From NCBI RefSeq assembly GCF_011927635.1, contig NZ_JAATJB010000009.1, forward strand, positions 62,001 through 126,000: a stretch of 64,000 nt of DNA, given 5' to 3'. Both the position numbers and the translations under genes were made by a program. The notes under the pieces are model-generated. The model worked only from the letters and a program-made list of their open reading frames with translations, was not told the origin of the DNA and ran no database searches. This document shows positions 28,643-37,533 of the stretch, in pieces. The stretch comes from Sphingomonas trueperi. Lineage in GTDB: Bacteria; Pseudomonadota; Alphaproteobacteria; Sphingomonadales; Sphingomonadaceae. The stretch's first letter is position 1, and every line of letters begins with the position of its first letter.

Positions 28643-29749
28643 TCAGACCTTCACGCCTTGCCCGTTCATCAGCGCGCGATAGGCCTCGAGGCGCTGGACG
28701 AGATTGACGACGGTGACCTGCGCGTTTGGACCCAGCGTGAGCGGCCTGTCGATCGCCGTGCCTTTGAAATCTCCCGTCGATGTTGCTGCGTAGAACATGT
28801 TTCGGGGATCGTTGGCGAGATTGTAGATCAGGTCGTCCACTTCGCGGTTGATGTCGTTCTGATCGTAGCAGCCGCTCGCCATGTACAGAACGACTCGCGG
28901 CAGCTCGCCGACCATGAAGTTCCAGGCGTTTTTCGGCTGGCCCCAGAGCGTGCCGTAATAGATCTGGCCCGGAATATGGATCCCGTTGAGCCACTTCGCT
29001 GCCGCGGCGACATTTTTCGACTTCTTCAGCGCGCTCAGTACCGCATCGCGGACGTGTTGATACGGAACATAATGGTTGCACACATTCTCGCATCCGTCGT
29101 TGATCGCGGCGCTTGGCGAGTTGTATCCGCATAGATAGGCGACGAGTTTCTTCTGGGTGTCGTTGTGGATCTCGCGGCTGTGCCAGCCGCCGACGATCCT
29201 GTCCGTCGGCGCGATCTTCACCTTGGTCGCGTAATCGAGCTGGGTTTGGCATTGAATGACCCGTCCGGCCTCGCGGTCCGCCCGGGCGCGCGACGAAGGG
29301 ATGCCGGCGACAAAGGGTGGGGCAGCCGGTCGCCGGGGCGCCGTTCGACCGGCCAGGTAATCCTCGCGGCCGAGCACATAGGCTGCGGCGCCGATACCCA
29401 GCAAGTCCGCTTCGCACTCGAGAGACGCGTCCGCCACGAGCGCCAGAGGCTCGCCTGCGCGGGCAAGGCAGCGGCGCTGCTGCACCACGTGCGCGAGCTC
29501 ATGGCCGAGCAGATACAGGCCTTCGACCGTGTCCGGCCGGTAGCATCCCGGTGCGAAGACGATGTCGTTCCCGCTGGCGAACGCCAGCGCTCCCATCCTG
29601 GTGGCCAAGTCGCTCGAATAGAGGCGGACCTCGCCGAAATCGGTGTCGAAAAAGGACTCCATCGCTTGGCGAAGCGGGCCGGGCAGCCCTTCGCCGCCGC
29701 CGGGCGGTGGCGCGACGAAGCGAACCATGAGGTCGAACATGGCAGTCAT
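28643..29749 (-). CDS. DUF4157 (eCIS-core-type) HExxH protein with unknown C-terminal domain
   Basis: The first 150 or so residues contain the DUF4157 pattern: VRLYSSDLATRMGALAFASG, then FAPG and GHELAHVVQQR, an HExxH metallopeptidase-like motif. Many DUF4157 proteins are cargo or polymorphic-toxin carriers, some linked to extracellular contractile injection systems. From about residue 200 an unrelated domain follows with CENVCNHYVPYQHVRDAVLS and several Cys and His residues; I do not recognise it. It could be a toxin or binding module. The ATG at 29749 has GGAG at good spacing. It lies at the end of the DUF2589 cluster, in the same orientation. Confidence 0.75.
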   Translation of the reverse strand: MTAMFDLMVRFVAPPPGGGEGLPGPLRQAMESFFDTDFGEVRLYSSDLATRMGALAFASGNDIVFAPGCYRPDTVEGLYLLGHELAHVVQQRRCLARAGEPLALVADASLECEADLLGIGAAAYVLGREDYLAGRTAPRRPAAPPFVAGIPSSRARADREAGRVIQCQTQLDYATKVKIAPTDRIVGGWHSREIHNDTQKKLVAYLCGYNSPSAAINDGCENVCNHYVPYQHVRDAVLSALKKSKNVAAAAKWLNGIHIPGQIYYGTLWGQPKNAWNFMVGELPRVVLYMASGCYDQNDINREVDDLIYNLANDPRNMFYAATSTGDFKGTAIDRPLTLGPNAQVTVVNLVQRLEAYRALMNGQGVKV

Positions 29750-29853
29750 GGCAAACTCCGGTGGTTCTGGGGAGGACGCGGTGCCGATCTGGCGGCCGCC
29801 CAAGCCGGCGATCGATGGCCGGCCGCCGACGGTCCTAGGCAACAGCGGACCGG

Positions 29854-30054
29854 CTAGTGGGTCACTCCCTTGAGGTTGCGGTGGCCCTGCAACGCCCTGG
29901 CGAGCATCGCCGCACTTTCCTGCGCGATGCCGATGCGGGCGTCGCAGTGGATGTTGGTGCAGGCGAGGCTGGCGCCGCTCGTGAGGAGGTCGACATCCAG
30001 CACGAGCGGCGCCTGGCAGGCCGGGCAGGGTATCTGCGGAGGCCCGCCCTGCAT
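29854..30054 (-). CDS. Small zinc-ribbon protein
   Basis: The 66-residue protein has two Cys pairs spaced as a zinc ribbon: PCPACQAPL near residue 10 and LACTNIHCDARI near residue 31. The rest is short helical sequence. Its ATG overlaps the stop of the DUF2589 gene (ATGA), so translation is coupled. It probably acts with the DUF2589 proteins. Function unknown. Confidence 0.7.
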   Translation of the reverse strand: MQGGPPQIPCPACQAPLVLDVDLLTSGASLACTNIHCDARIGIAQESAAMLARALQGHRNLKGVTH

Positions 30055-30725
30055 CAGGCAGCGGCCGCCGTCGGCATCGTGATCGGCGTGATCGCGTTGG
30101 TGAAGGCGGTAATGATCGTCTTCACACCATCCGGCAGCGGAAGCTGGCCGGCATGGACGCTCACCGAATATTGTGCCGAGTTGCTCTTTTCGTAATGCGC
30201 ATCGCGCCCGCTCGAGGAACTCTTGTCATAGCTTGCGCTGCCGGTGACCTCGGCGGAGAAGAAGCCATAGCCGATCTTGGCGGTGAAGCTCGTCGCCCCG
30301 GCCATTTTTTCTTCGGTCTTTTCGCTGGTCGTTTCGCCGAAGCTGGACTTCACTTCCATGTCGAACTTGATGGTCACGTCGTCCACCGCGAGCGAGTTGA
30401 GCGGAAGGATGGTGAGCAACGGAAGATCGAACTTCGTTTCGACCTGTTCGATCTTTGCCTCGGTCGGAGGTGTGGTCGAAGTGTCTGCGGGGATCAGTAC
30501 GCCACGAGTCAGGGTCATGCAGATCATGATGGGCGCGTAGCTTTCGGTCTCCTTGCCGGCATCATTCACCGCAAACGCCGTATCGAGCAGGAACCGGGTC
30601 TGGCTCACGGACATCATGTTGTTGGCCTCGGCTGCCGCCATCAACGGCGCGCCGATCAGGTCCTTCATGGGCAGCCCGGTGAATTGCTGCGCCATGGACA
30701 CGAGCGGTGTGTTTACGTCGGGCAT
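30054..30725 (-). CDS. DUF2589 domain-containing protein
   Basis: The 223-residue protein starts with helices including FTGLPMKDLIGAPLMAAAEAN, the conserved opening of DUF2589. It continues with LPLLTILPLNSLAVDDVTIKFDMEVKSSFG and a Ser/Lys-rich beta region, ending QYSVSVHAGQLPLPDGVKT. No signal peptide or membrane helix is seen. The biochemical role of DUF2589 is unknown. It overlaps the zinc-ribbon gene and follows a DUF2589-like gene by 38 bases. Confidence 0.85.
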   Translation of the reverse strand: MPDVNTPLVSMAQQFTGLPMKDLIGAPLMAAAEANNMMSVSQTRFLLDTAFAVNDAGKETESYAPIMICMTLTRGVLIPADTSTTPPTEAKIEQVETKFDLPLLTILPLNSLAVDDVTIKFDMEVKSSFGETTSEKTEEKMAGATSFTAKIGYGFFSAEVTGSASYDKSSSSGRDAHYEKSNSAQYSVSVHAGQLPLPDGVKTIITAFTNAITPITMPTAAAA

Positions 30726-30763
30726 GATAGTCTCCTCCTGTTAGATGGTGGACACACATCGGG

Positions 30764-31357
30764 TCATCCCGGGATCTGCGCACGCAGGGCGCGCTCGTAC
30801 CCCTCGATGACCTTCCTCAAGCCGTCGGGGGCCTGGTTGCCCTCGACGACTATTTCGAGCGACGCATTGGACGTTGTCGCGCCACCCGCCTCTTTCGCGC
30901 TCTCGGAGCCGGCGTGCACGAAGCCCACCTTGAGCGCATCGCCTTTGTCCTGGACGTCGAGATCCGCTCGAAACACCATTCGAGAGAGCTGCACGCCGGA
31001 AAAGGGAACCAGTGCGATCAGCGGCACATGGACGGTATGCACGGCCGTCCCGTCCTTCGTGACCGCGGGATAATCGATCGCGACCGTCCTGGGTTGGAGC
31101 GCTCCAGTGTTACCCTCCAACGCGGCAGAGGCGGCCGCCAGTGCACTCGCCGTGGCCCGCACGTCCTCGGCGTCCGCATCCTCGGGCAGGTTCGCGGCGC
31201 GCTCGGCGGCTTCGCGGAGCAGGCGCTTGGCATCCTCCGTCGACGCCGGCATGACGAAATACTCGGAAAACATCCGGTAATTCGCTTCTTGCAGCGCTTC
31301 TTCCGCCTGCGAGGTGCCGACGAGGATCGCCGAAACAAGGGCTGACAGGTCTAGCAT
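30764..31357 (-). CDS. DUF2589-like protein, paralogue of the next gene
   Basis: The 197-residue protein has an N-terminal helical half (LSALVSAILVGTSQAEEALQ) and a C-terminal half with VPLIALVPFSGVQLSRMVFR, aligning with the PLLTILPLNSLAVDDVTIKF strand of the neighbouring DUF2589 protein. It then has GATTSNASLEIVVEGNQAPD, like the C-terminal beta strand and PDG turn. The family call is by internal comparison. It is the first gene of the cluster. The ATG at 31357 follows AAAGGCGG. Confidence 0.65.
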   Translation of the reverse strand: MLDLSALVSAILVGTSQAEEALQEANYRMFSEYFVMPASTEDAKRLLREAAERAANLPEDADAEDVRATASALAAASAALEGNTGALQPRTVAIDYPAVTKDGTAVHTVHVPLIALVPFSGVQLSRMVFRADLDVQDKGDALKVGFVHAGSESAKEAGGATTSNASLEIVVEGNQAPDGLRKVIEGYERALRAQIPG

Positions 31358-31589
31358 GAAACCGCCTTTGCTGAGGCCGGAGGCACTCACGCCCGGGGGC
31401 GCGAACGATCCCGGCTGCTGCGACTGCCTCCGGCCAATGCTTGGTACGGATGGGCAGTCCTGTTTCCGCGGCCATTGTGTCTGCTGGCGGGTACGGAGGG
31501 AACGCACCTGATTGGGGGTGTTTACGTGCGTTCGAAAACGCGCCGTGTGTCCGACTCGGGTGCGCGCCGGGTGGCGCAGGAGCGACGCA

Positions 31590-32324
31590 TCAGGAGAGAA
31601 CGTCGTCGAACGACAATTGTCCCTCGAACAGCGCGCGAACCACCAGCTGGACCCGTTTTGCGGAGCCGTAGCGCGATCGAATGGCGCCGATATAGGCATG
31701 CACGGTCTGGTCGCTCAGGCCCAATATCTGGCCGATGTCCCAGTCGCTCTTCCCCTGCGCGACCAGCACCAGGCACTCCCGTTGCCGCCGCGTGAGCGGG
31801 CGTGTGGCAATCGGCGGCGGCGCGGGTTCCAGGCGGCGCCAGCAATTGCAGGCCTGTGCGGCCACCATCCAGGCAGCAGCGGTAACGGACGGTTCCGTGC
31901 GACGCTGCTGACTGCCCGCGAAGCTTACCAGCAACTCGCGCTTCCCCGGCAGGTGCACTGCCATGCTCACGCCCCCGCGCAGTCCGTGGGCTGCCGCCAA
32001 CGCGAGTGTGTCCGCCTCGGCTGAGGTCAGCGCTGCGGATTCGGCGATCTCGCGCCAGTCGACCGGGCCCACCCGCCGCGTGACCGCAGCGATAACCGGA
32101 TCTTGCCGGCCGAGCGCGGCACGGTCGTAGCGTCGTCGCCACTCGGCGGGGAAGTTGGTCAGCGACTCGGGGCCGAAGCGCCAGGCGGGCCGTAATGGAC
32201 CCAGCGCGTACCACGGCAGGCCCGACCAGGCACAGAAACCGCCGAGTGCATCGCTTAGTGCCTGCCTGGTCGATACGTCGTCAAATGCCTCAATCAATGC
32301 TGCCGGGTGGGCGCGCTCAGGCAT
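31590..32324 (-). CDS. LuxR-family quorum-sensing regulator with acyl-homoserine-lactone-type domain
   Basis: The 244-residue protein has an N-terminal autoinducer-binding domain with NFPAEWRRRYDRAALGRQDPVI, DWREI and HGLRGGVSM, the conserved W, Y, D, P, W, G positions of AHL receptors. A C-terminal LuxR HTH follows (LTRRQRECLVLVAQGKSDWDIGQILGLSDQTVHAYI). No luxI is in the window, so it may be an orphan or answer to a distant synthase. It lies upstream of the DUF2589/DUF4157 cluster on the same strand, 232 bases away, and is its probable regulator. The ATG at 32324 starts the domain; 32363 is possible. Confidence 0.88.
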   Translation of the reverse strand: MPERAHPAALIEAFDDVSTRQALSDALGGFCAWSGLPWYALGPLRPAWRFGPESLTNFPAEWRRRYDRAALGRQDPVIAAVTRRVGPVDWREIAESAALTSAEADTLALAAAHGLRGGVSMAVHLPGKRELLVSFAGSQQRRTEPSVTAAAWMVAAQACNCWRRLEPAPPPIATRPLTRRQRECLVLVAQGKSDWDIGQILGLSDQTVHAYIGAIRSRYGSAKRVQLVVRALFEGQLSFDDVLS

Positions 32325-33504
32325 CGGAGGATCGGGCCGGCAGGCTGGCGCGCACCGCGACACCCTCGCGCAGGCTGCGGCAATGCTGCACCGGGCGGCG
32401 TGTGCAAAGCGCTGTTACGCCGCTGTGGCCACCAATTGCCACCGCCCGGGTAGTCTATGCGCCGCGGCGACCAATGTCGGCGGTACAACATCGTAGCGAC
32501 GCTTGACGACAGACGATGCCATCATTGCGAACGGTGAAGGTGCCGGCCCTGCACGCCTTCAGGGTTGGCTCGGGTTCTCGCTCCGGGCTGAAGCGCAAGC
32601 TTGGTCGGCGGGGAGGCGCGCGCGGCAGGGTGCGATTGACTTGCACCTTTTGCGGGAGGCGCCGCCCCCGCGCGTCGAGAGATACTGCCGCCCATCGAAA
32701 TCGACAGAACAAGTTACCCGTAGCATTGCCATTGGAGAACATTGTCGATGCCCCTCTCGAGGACCGTGCAGACATTGCACCAGCCTGTCGCCCCGAATTC
32801 CGTCTACTATGCACCAAAATATCTGTGCTTTGGTATTGTTTCCTCACAGAGATGGTTAACCGTGTAGCTTTTCTGAAATTTTCGTCGACTCAACATTGGT
32901 CGGATTCTGCAATTTTCGACAAGCGCGGCTTATATCGCGAGGATGTCGGTGCGGATGGATGCGAGACAATTGTCGCGCGACGCAGATATGGCTTGCCCCC
33001 GATGGATGTTTTGTTCTGGCCGATGGGGGCATCCGAAAGGAGCATTGTCTCAGGGCAGACTCCACAGATTTGATGGATCTTCGCCACTCTGGTGATGTTG
33101 AATGAGCCTTTGCACGCGGTATCAGTCGTCTCGGAGATGATCGTCGACCACTTCCGGGCGTGCTTGCATCGAAGCTAGTCTACAGGGATCCGATCGATAT
33201 GCCTGCTTGCGCACGTCGTGCTTCCCGGCGTGGCAACGACGACGTGATCTCGACCCTGACCGGCGGTCGCCGTGGCCAGCCCCAAGTCGCTGCTGGCGCC
33301 ATCGCGTTGGTGGGCCCACCCACGTGCCGGATGATAGGGCAGGCGGCGCTGATCGGCGGGTCGCGAGCATCACACGCTGGCGCGCTTCGGTGCTGCAGAT
33401 CCCGGGCGGCAACGGTGTGCTGAGCCAGGGTCGGCGCAGATTTTCGCGAATGTCGGGATTTCAAGGTGTGGGGACCGGTCGTAACCGGTCCCGACAACAG
33501 CAGA
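32325..33504. other. Long region without a recognisable gene
   Basis: Between the LuxR gene and tRNA-Asn about 1.2 kb has no open frame with a family signature. Part of it (about 32800-32930) is clearly more AT-rich than the surroundings. Overlapping frames at 32455-33073 on both strands lack motifs, ribosome-binding sites and normal composition. It may be eroded foreign DNA at the island's far end or contain an unrecognised RNA. Confidence 0.45.
33471..33492 (-). terminator. Hairpin downstream of tRNA-Asn
   Basis: A perfect 9-bp inverted repeat, GGGACCGGT and ACCGGTCCC with a 4-base loop, lies 12 bases beyond the tRNA-Asn 3' end. No clear T run follows on the minus strand, so termination efficiency is uncertain. 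Confidence 0.55.
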
Positions 33505-33579
33505 TGGCTCCCCGAGTAGGATTCGAACCTACGACCATTCGATTAACAGTCGAATGCTCTACCGCTGAGCTATCGGGGA
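33505..33579 (-). tRNA. tRNA-Asn (GUU)
   Basis: On the minus strand, acceptor TCCCCGA pairs with TCGGGGA. The anticodon stem TTCGA/TCGAA has loop CTGTTAA with anticodon GTT. The T arm is GTAGGTTCGAATCCTAC, and CCA is encoded. Confidence 0.97.
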
Positions 33580-33663
33580 CCACTCTGGTCAACCCCTCTG
33601 CGGTGGGTCACCGCGTCGGGAGGCGCGCCTTTAGCACCGGGTTTTCGGAACGCGCAAGGGGTT

Positions 33664-34440
33664 TTATGCAATAAATTGTTCCATCGTTATCCGGTCGTCC
33701 AACGCGTGCTCCGGATCGAAGAGCAGCGTGAGGTCGCGCATGCGGTCGATCTCGACATGGACGCTGCAAACTTCTCGAACCTCGCGCTGATCGGCCACCG
33801 CGCTCACCGGGCGCTTGTCGGCCTCCAGCACGCGGATATCGATGCGGGTCTTCTCGGGCAGGATCGCGCCGCGCCAGCGGCGGGGGCGGAAGGGGCTGAT
33901 CGGGGTGAGCGCGAGCAGCGCCGAGCCGAGCGGGAGAATCGGGCCCTGGGCCGAGAAATTATACGCCGTCGATCCCGCCGGCGTGGCGACGAGGATGCCG
34001 TCGCACACCAGTTCGGGAATCACGACTCGGCCGTTGATGGTGACTTCGAGCTTGGCGGTCTGGCGCGTCTCGCGGAGCAGCGAGGCCTCGTTGATCGCGG
34101 GGAGCACGCAGGTCTCCCCCTCCACCGTCGTCGCGGTCATCGCCAGCGGAGCGACGCGGAACGGACGGGCGCGCTCGAGCCGCTGGACGAGCCCGTCGAG
34201 CCCCCAGTCGTTCATCAGGAAGCCCACCGTGCCCAGGTTCATCCCGAACACCGGCAGCAGCCGCCGGCGCTCCAGCATGGCGTGGAGCGTCTGCAGCATG
34301 AAGCCGTCGCCGCCCAGGGCTACGACTTCCTCGGCCTGCTCGATTGGCACCCAGTCATAGGCCTGGCGGAGCTCCTCCGCCGCGGTCTGGGCCGGGGCGG
34401 TGGGCGAGGCGAGCAATGCGCGCGGCTTCCCCACGCTCAT
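33664..34440 (-). CDS. nadK: NAD kinase
   Basis: The 258-residue enzyme phosphorylates NAD to NADP. It has the GGDG motif in VALGGDGFMLQTLH, FGMNLGTVGFLMN and the NE-A-LLR and ATPAGSTAYNFSAQGP segments of the family. The short form is normal for alphaproteobacteria. Its ATG overlaps the moaA stop by four bases, so the two genes form an operon. Confidence 0.96.
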   Translation of the reverse strand: MSVGKPRALLASPTAPAQTAAEELRQAYDWVPIEQAEEVVALGGDGFMLQTLHAMLERRRLLPVFGMNLGTVGFLMNDWGLDGLVQRLERARPFRVAPLAMTATTVEGETCVLPAINEASLLRETRQTAKLEVTINGRVVIPELVCDGILVATPAGSTAYNFSAQGPILPLGSALLALTPISPFRPRRWRGAILPEKTRIDIRVLEADKRPVSAVADQREVREVCSVHVEIDRMRDLTLLFDPEHALDDRITMEQFIA

Positions 34441-35453
34441 CCGCCGGTGACGCTCATGTGGCGCGAGACCGCGGGCGCGGCGCCCGCCTCGATGCGGAAA
34501 TCATGCCGTTCGGGCTTGGCGGCGAGCGCGCGATCGATCGCCGCGTCCACCGCTTCCAGCCCGCCGTCGCGAATCGCTGCCTTCAGGTCCACCGAATCCT
34601 CATGCCCCAGGCACATGTGCAACCGTCCGTCGGTCGAGAGCCGAACGCGGTTGCAGCTTGCGCAGAAATTGTTGGTGAGCGGCGAGATCAGCCCCAGCCG
34701 GCTGTCCGTACCCCCCACGCGCCAATACCGCGCCGGGCCGCCGCTGTCGTACGAATCGGCGACGAGGTCGAACTGCCCCTTCAGCCGCGCCAGCACCTCG
34801 GGCAGCGGCAGGAAGCGATCGGCGCGGTCCTCGTCGATCACGCCCATCGGCATCGTCTCGATCAGCGACAGGTCCATGCCGTGCGCCGCGACCCAGGCGA
34901 GCATCGGCGCGATCTCGTCCTCGTTGAGCCCGCGCAGCGCGACCATGTTGATCTTCACCCGCAGCCCCGCGGCCTGCGCGGCGGCGATGCCGTCCAGCAC
35001 CTGCGCAACGTCGCCGTGGCGAGTGATGTAGCGGAAGGTCTCGGGATCGCGGCTGTCCATGCTCACATTGATGCGGCGGACGCCCGCGGCGGCGAGCGGG
35101 GCGGCATAGTGCGCCAGCCGCGTCGCGTTGGTGGTGAGGGTGAGTTCCTTGAGCCCGTCGCCGATCCGCGCGCCGAGCTGCTCGACCAGCGTCATCATGT
35201 TGCGGCGGACGAGCGGTTCGCCACCGGTCAGCCGGATCTTGGTGACGCCGCGATCGACGAAGCGGCCGGCGATCGCCGCCAGCTCCTCGAGGCTGAGCAC
35301 CGCCTCGCGCGGCAGGAAGGTCATGTGCTCCGCCATGCAATAGCGGCAGCGCAGATCGCAGCGATCGGTGACGGAGATACGCAGATAGCGGATCGCGCGA
35401 TGATGGCGATCGACCAGCGTGGACGGCGTCGCAAGGGCGGGGGCGCTGGCCAT
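34437..35453 (-). CDS. moaA: GTP 3',8-cyclase MoaA (molybdenum cofactor biosynthesis)
   Basis: This radical SAM enzyme (338 residues) has the CxxxCxxC cluster in TDRCDLRCRYCMAEHM, GGEPLVR, and the C-terminal second cluster NNFCASCNRVRLSTDGRLHMCLG. It makes the cyclic intermediate from GTP that MoaC converts to cyclic pyranopterin monophosphate. The usual C-terminal GG is kept (SVTGG). The ATG at 35453 gives a normal length; an upstream start would add 12 residues. Confidence 0.96.
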   Translation of the reverse strand: MASAPALATPSTLVDRHHRAIRYLRISVTDRCDLRCRYCMAEHMTFLPREAVLSLEELAAIAGRFVDRGVTKIRLTGGEPLVRRNMMTLVEQLGARIGDGLKELTLTTNATRLAHYAAPLAAAGVRRINVSMDSRDPETFRYITRHGDVAQVLDGIAAAQAAGLRVKINMVALRGLNEDEIAPMLAWVAAHGMDLSLIETMPMGVIDEDRADRFLPLPEVLARLKGQFDLVADSYDSGGPARYWRVGGTDSRLGLISPLTNNFCASCNRVRLSTDGRLHMCLGHEDSVDLKAAIRDGGLEAVDAAIDRALAAKPERHDFRIEAGAAPAVSRHMSVTGG

Positions 35454-35532
35454 AGCCTTCGAGGTAAGGCGTTGAACGGCGCTGCACAAGGCTTGGATGG
35501 CGCAGTGCCCGGCGAGCCGCTATCGAAGTTCC

Positions 35533-37518
35533 ATGGAAGAAGGGTTCACGATCGTCCAGGGCACCGCGCCTGCCCCCGAGGTGCCGGTATTCGTACTCTC
35601 GTTCCGCCAGCGCGACGAAGTCGCCGCCGCCGCCGCGGGCGGTGGCTGGCGGGTGGTGGCGGCGCGGCGCAGCGAGGGGCTGGAGACCCGCTTCCTGGCG
35701 AGCGGTGCCTCGGTGGCGGTGATCGATGCGCGCGGGGCGATGACCGAGGGGCTCGATGCCGCGCGGCTGCTCGGGCCGACGATCAAGGCCTATGGCGCGG
35801 CATTGCTGATCCTCGTGTCGCAGAGCGATACCGTGCACATGGGCCGCTTCTACGATGCGGGAGCAACGCATTTTCTCGGCAGCCCGATGTCTTCCGCCGC
35901 GATCGCGCACGCCATCCGATTCGCCGAACGCTATGTCGAGCGGCTGTCGGGCTGGGCGGGGCAGGGGACGAGCAATTCCAATCCGCTGGGCTGGCGATTC
36001 GACCCTGCTGCGGGCTCGATCGAACTGACCCCGGCACTCGCGCAGTTGCTCGACCTGCCCGAGGCGCCGGGCCCGCGCGCGCTGTTCGGGCGGCTGGCGC
36101 TGTCCGACCGGCGGCTCGCCTGGGCTGCGCTCCGGCGCCTGCGCGAGGCGGGATCGACGGCTTTCGCGCACGACCTGCCCGGCAAGGGCCGGGTGGTGCA
36201 GCACCTCCAGTACGATGCCGAGACGGGCCAGATCGATGCGCTGGTCGAGCCGCTGGGGATGACCCCCGATGCCGGCGCGGTGGTGCGCGACGTGCTGACC
36301 GGCGCCCGCGATGCTCCCAGCGCGCGACGTTGGATCGATCGCGCGATGGAGAAGGGCCAGAGGATCGGGCTGGTGCTGGTGGGCCTCACCCGCTTCGACA
36401 CTATCAACACCGCCTATGGCCGCCCCGCCGGGGACGAGCTGCTGCGCAGCGTCTCGCGGCGCGTCGCGGAGGCGGCGCGTGAGACGCTGGGGGCCGATGT
36501 GGTCGTTGCGCGGATCGGTGGATCGGATTTCCTCGCGGCGGCGGTGGACCCGGGCACCGCTGCGCTGCGCACTTCGGCAAGAAAGATCGAGGAGGCGCTG
36601 GCACGGCCCTTCGTCGCGGCGGGCGAACTGGTCCATCTCGGCGCCAAGGTGGTGCTGACCGAAAGCGTCGCGGGCGACGGCGCCGCCAGCCTGTTGCGGC
36701 GGGCGAGCGAGACGTTGCTCGGCGAAGGCACCGCGCGCCCGGGCAGCGGCCCTTCGATCGAATCGCTGATCGGCGATCTGCGGCGCGGGATCGAGCGCGG
36801 CGAGATCGGCGTGCTGTTCCAGCCCCAGGTCGCGGTCGCCACCGGGCAGATCACCGGGGTGGAGGCGCTCGCGCGCTGGCAGCATCCGCAGCATGGCGAG
36901 ATCGGTGCCGAGCCGCTGTTCGCCGCCGCCGAACGCGCCGGGCTGTGCGGCGTGCTCAGCGAGCATGTCCAGCGCCGCGCCCTCACCATCGCCGCGCACT
37001 GGCCGCGCTCCCTCGGCAGCCTGAGGCTGTCGATCAACGTGACGGCGGGCGATGTCGGCCGGCCCGGCTTTGGCGAGAGCTTGCTCCGCTGGGTGGATGC
37101 CACCGGCTTTCCCCGCCACCGGCTGACGCTGGAGATCACCGAGAGCGGCATCATGGCCGACCTGAGCGAGGCGGCGGCGCTGCTCTCGGGCCTGCGCACG
37201 GCGGGATGCCGCGTGGCGATCGACGATTTCGGCACGGGTTATTCGAGTCTCGCCTATCTCAAGGCGCTGCCGCTCGATTATCTCAAGATTGACAAGAAGC
37301 TGTCCAACGAGATCACCGGATCGCCGCGCGACCGGATCGTGGTACGCGGGGTGATCGACATGGCGCGGTCGCTGGGGCTGGCGGTGGTGGCCGAGGGGGT
37401 CGAGACGGAGGCGGCGCTGGATTTGCTCGCCAAGGAAGGCTGTCAGTATTTCCAGGGCTTCCTCTGCTCGCCGCCGATCGACGTGCCGGCGCTCGCCGCG
37501 CTGGTGCGCGACTGGTAA
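35533..37518 (+). CDS. Cyclic-di-GMP signalling protein: degenerate GGDEF plus EAL domain
   Basis: The protein has 661 residues. The first 130 or so form a receiver-like alpha/beta domain, followed by a PAS-like segment. The GGDEF domain reads RIGGSDFLAA (GGSDF at 329-333), which should not make c-di-GMP. The EAL domain is intact: EALARWQHP (444-446), the Asn in SINVTAGD, E in ITESGI, DDFGTGYSSL and the Lys in YLKIDK. It is therefore probably a phosphodiesterase that lowers c-di-GMP. The start could also be 35497. A PilZ receptor gene lies about 9 kb away. Confidence 0.88.
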   Translation: MEEGFTIVQGTAPAPEVPVFVLSFRQRDEVAAAAAGGGWRVVAARRSEGLETRFLASGASVAVIDARGAMTEGLDAARLLGPTIKAYGAALLILVSQSDTVHMGRFYDAGATHFLGSPMSSAAIAHAIRFAERYVERLSGWAGQGTSNSNPLGWRFDPAAGSIELTPALAQLLDLPEAPGPRALFGRLALSDRRLAWAALRRLREAGSTAFAHDLPGKGRVVQHLQYDAETGQIDALVEPLGMTPDAGAVVRDVLTGARDAPSARRWIDRAMEKGQRIGLVLVGLTRFDTINTAYGRPAGDELLRSVSRRVAEAARETLGADVVVARIGGSDFLAAAVDPGTAALRTSARKIEEALARPFVAAGELVHLGAKVVLTESVAGDGAASLLRRASETLLGEGTARPGSGPSIESLIGDLRRGIERGEIGVLFQPQVAVATGQITGVEALARWQHPQHGEIGAEPLFAAAERAGLCGVLSEHVQRRALTIAAHWPRSLGSLRLSINVTAGDVGRPGFGESLLRWVDATGFPRHRLTLEITESGIMADLSEAAALLSGLRTAGCRVAIDDFGTGYSSLAYLKALPLDYLKIDKKLSNEITGSPRDRIVVRGVIDMARSLGLAVVAEGVETEAALDLLAKEGCQYFQGFLCSPPIDVPALAALVRDW

Positions 37519-37533
37519 GCGCCGGCGTGGCCG

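Noticed and set aside
31358..31589. lux box between the LuxR gene and the DUF2589 cluster
   Set aside because: I looked for a CTGT-N-ACAG type dyad and found none that is convincing.
33471..33492. Attachment repeat shared by tRNA-Asn and the island
   Set aside because: The hairpin is local to tRNA-Asn and does not match the tRNA-Met 3' end. It is better explained as a terminator.
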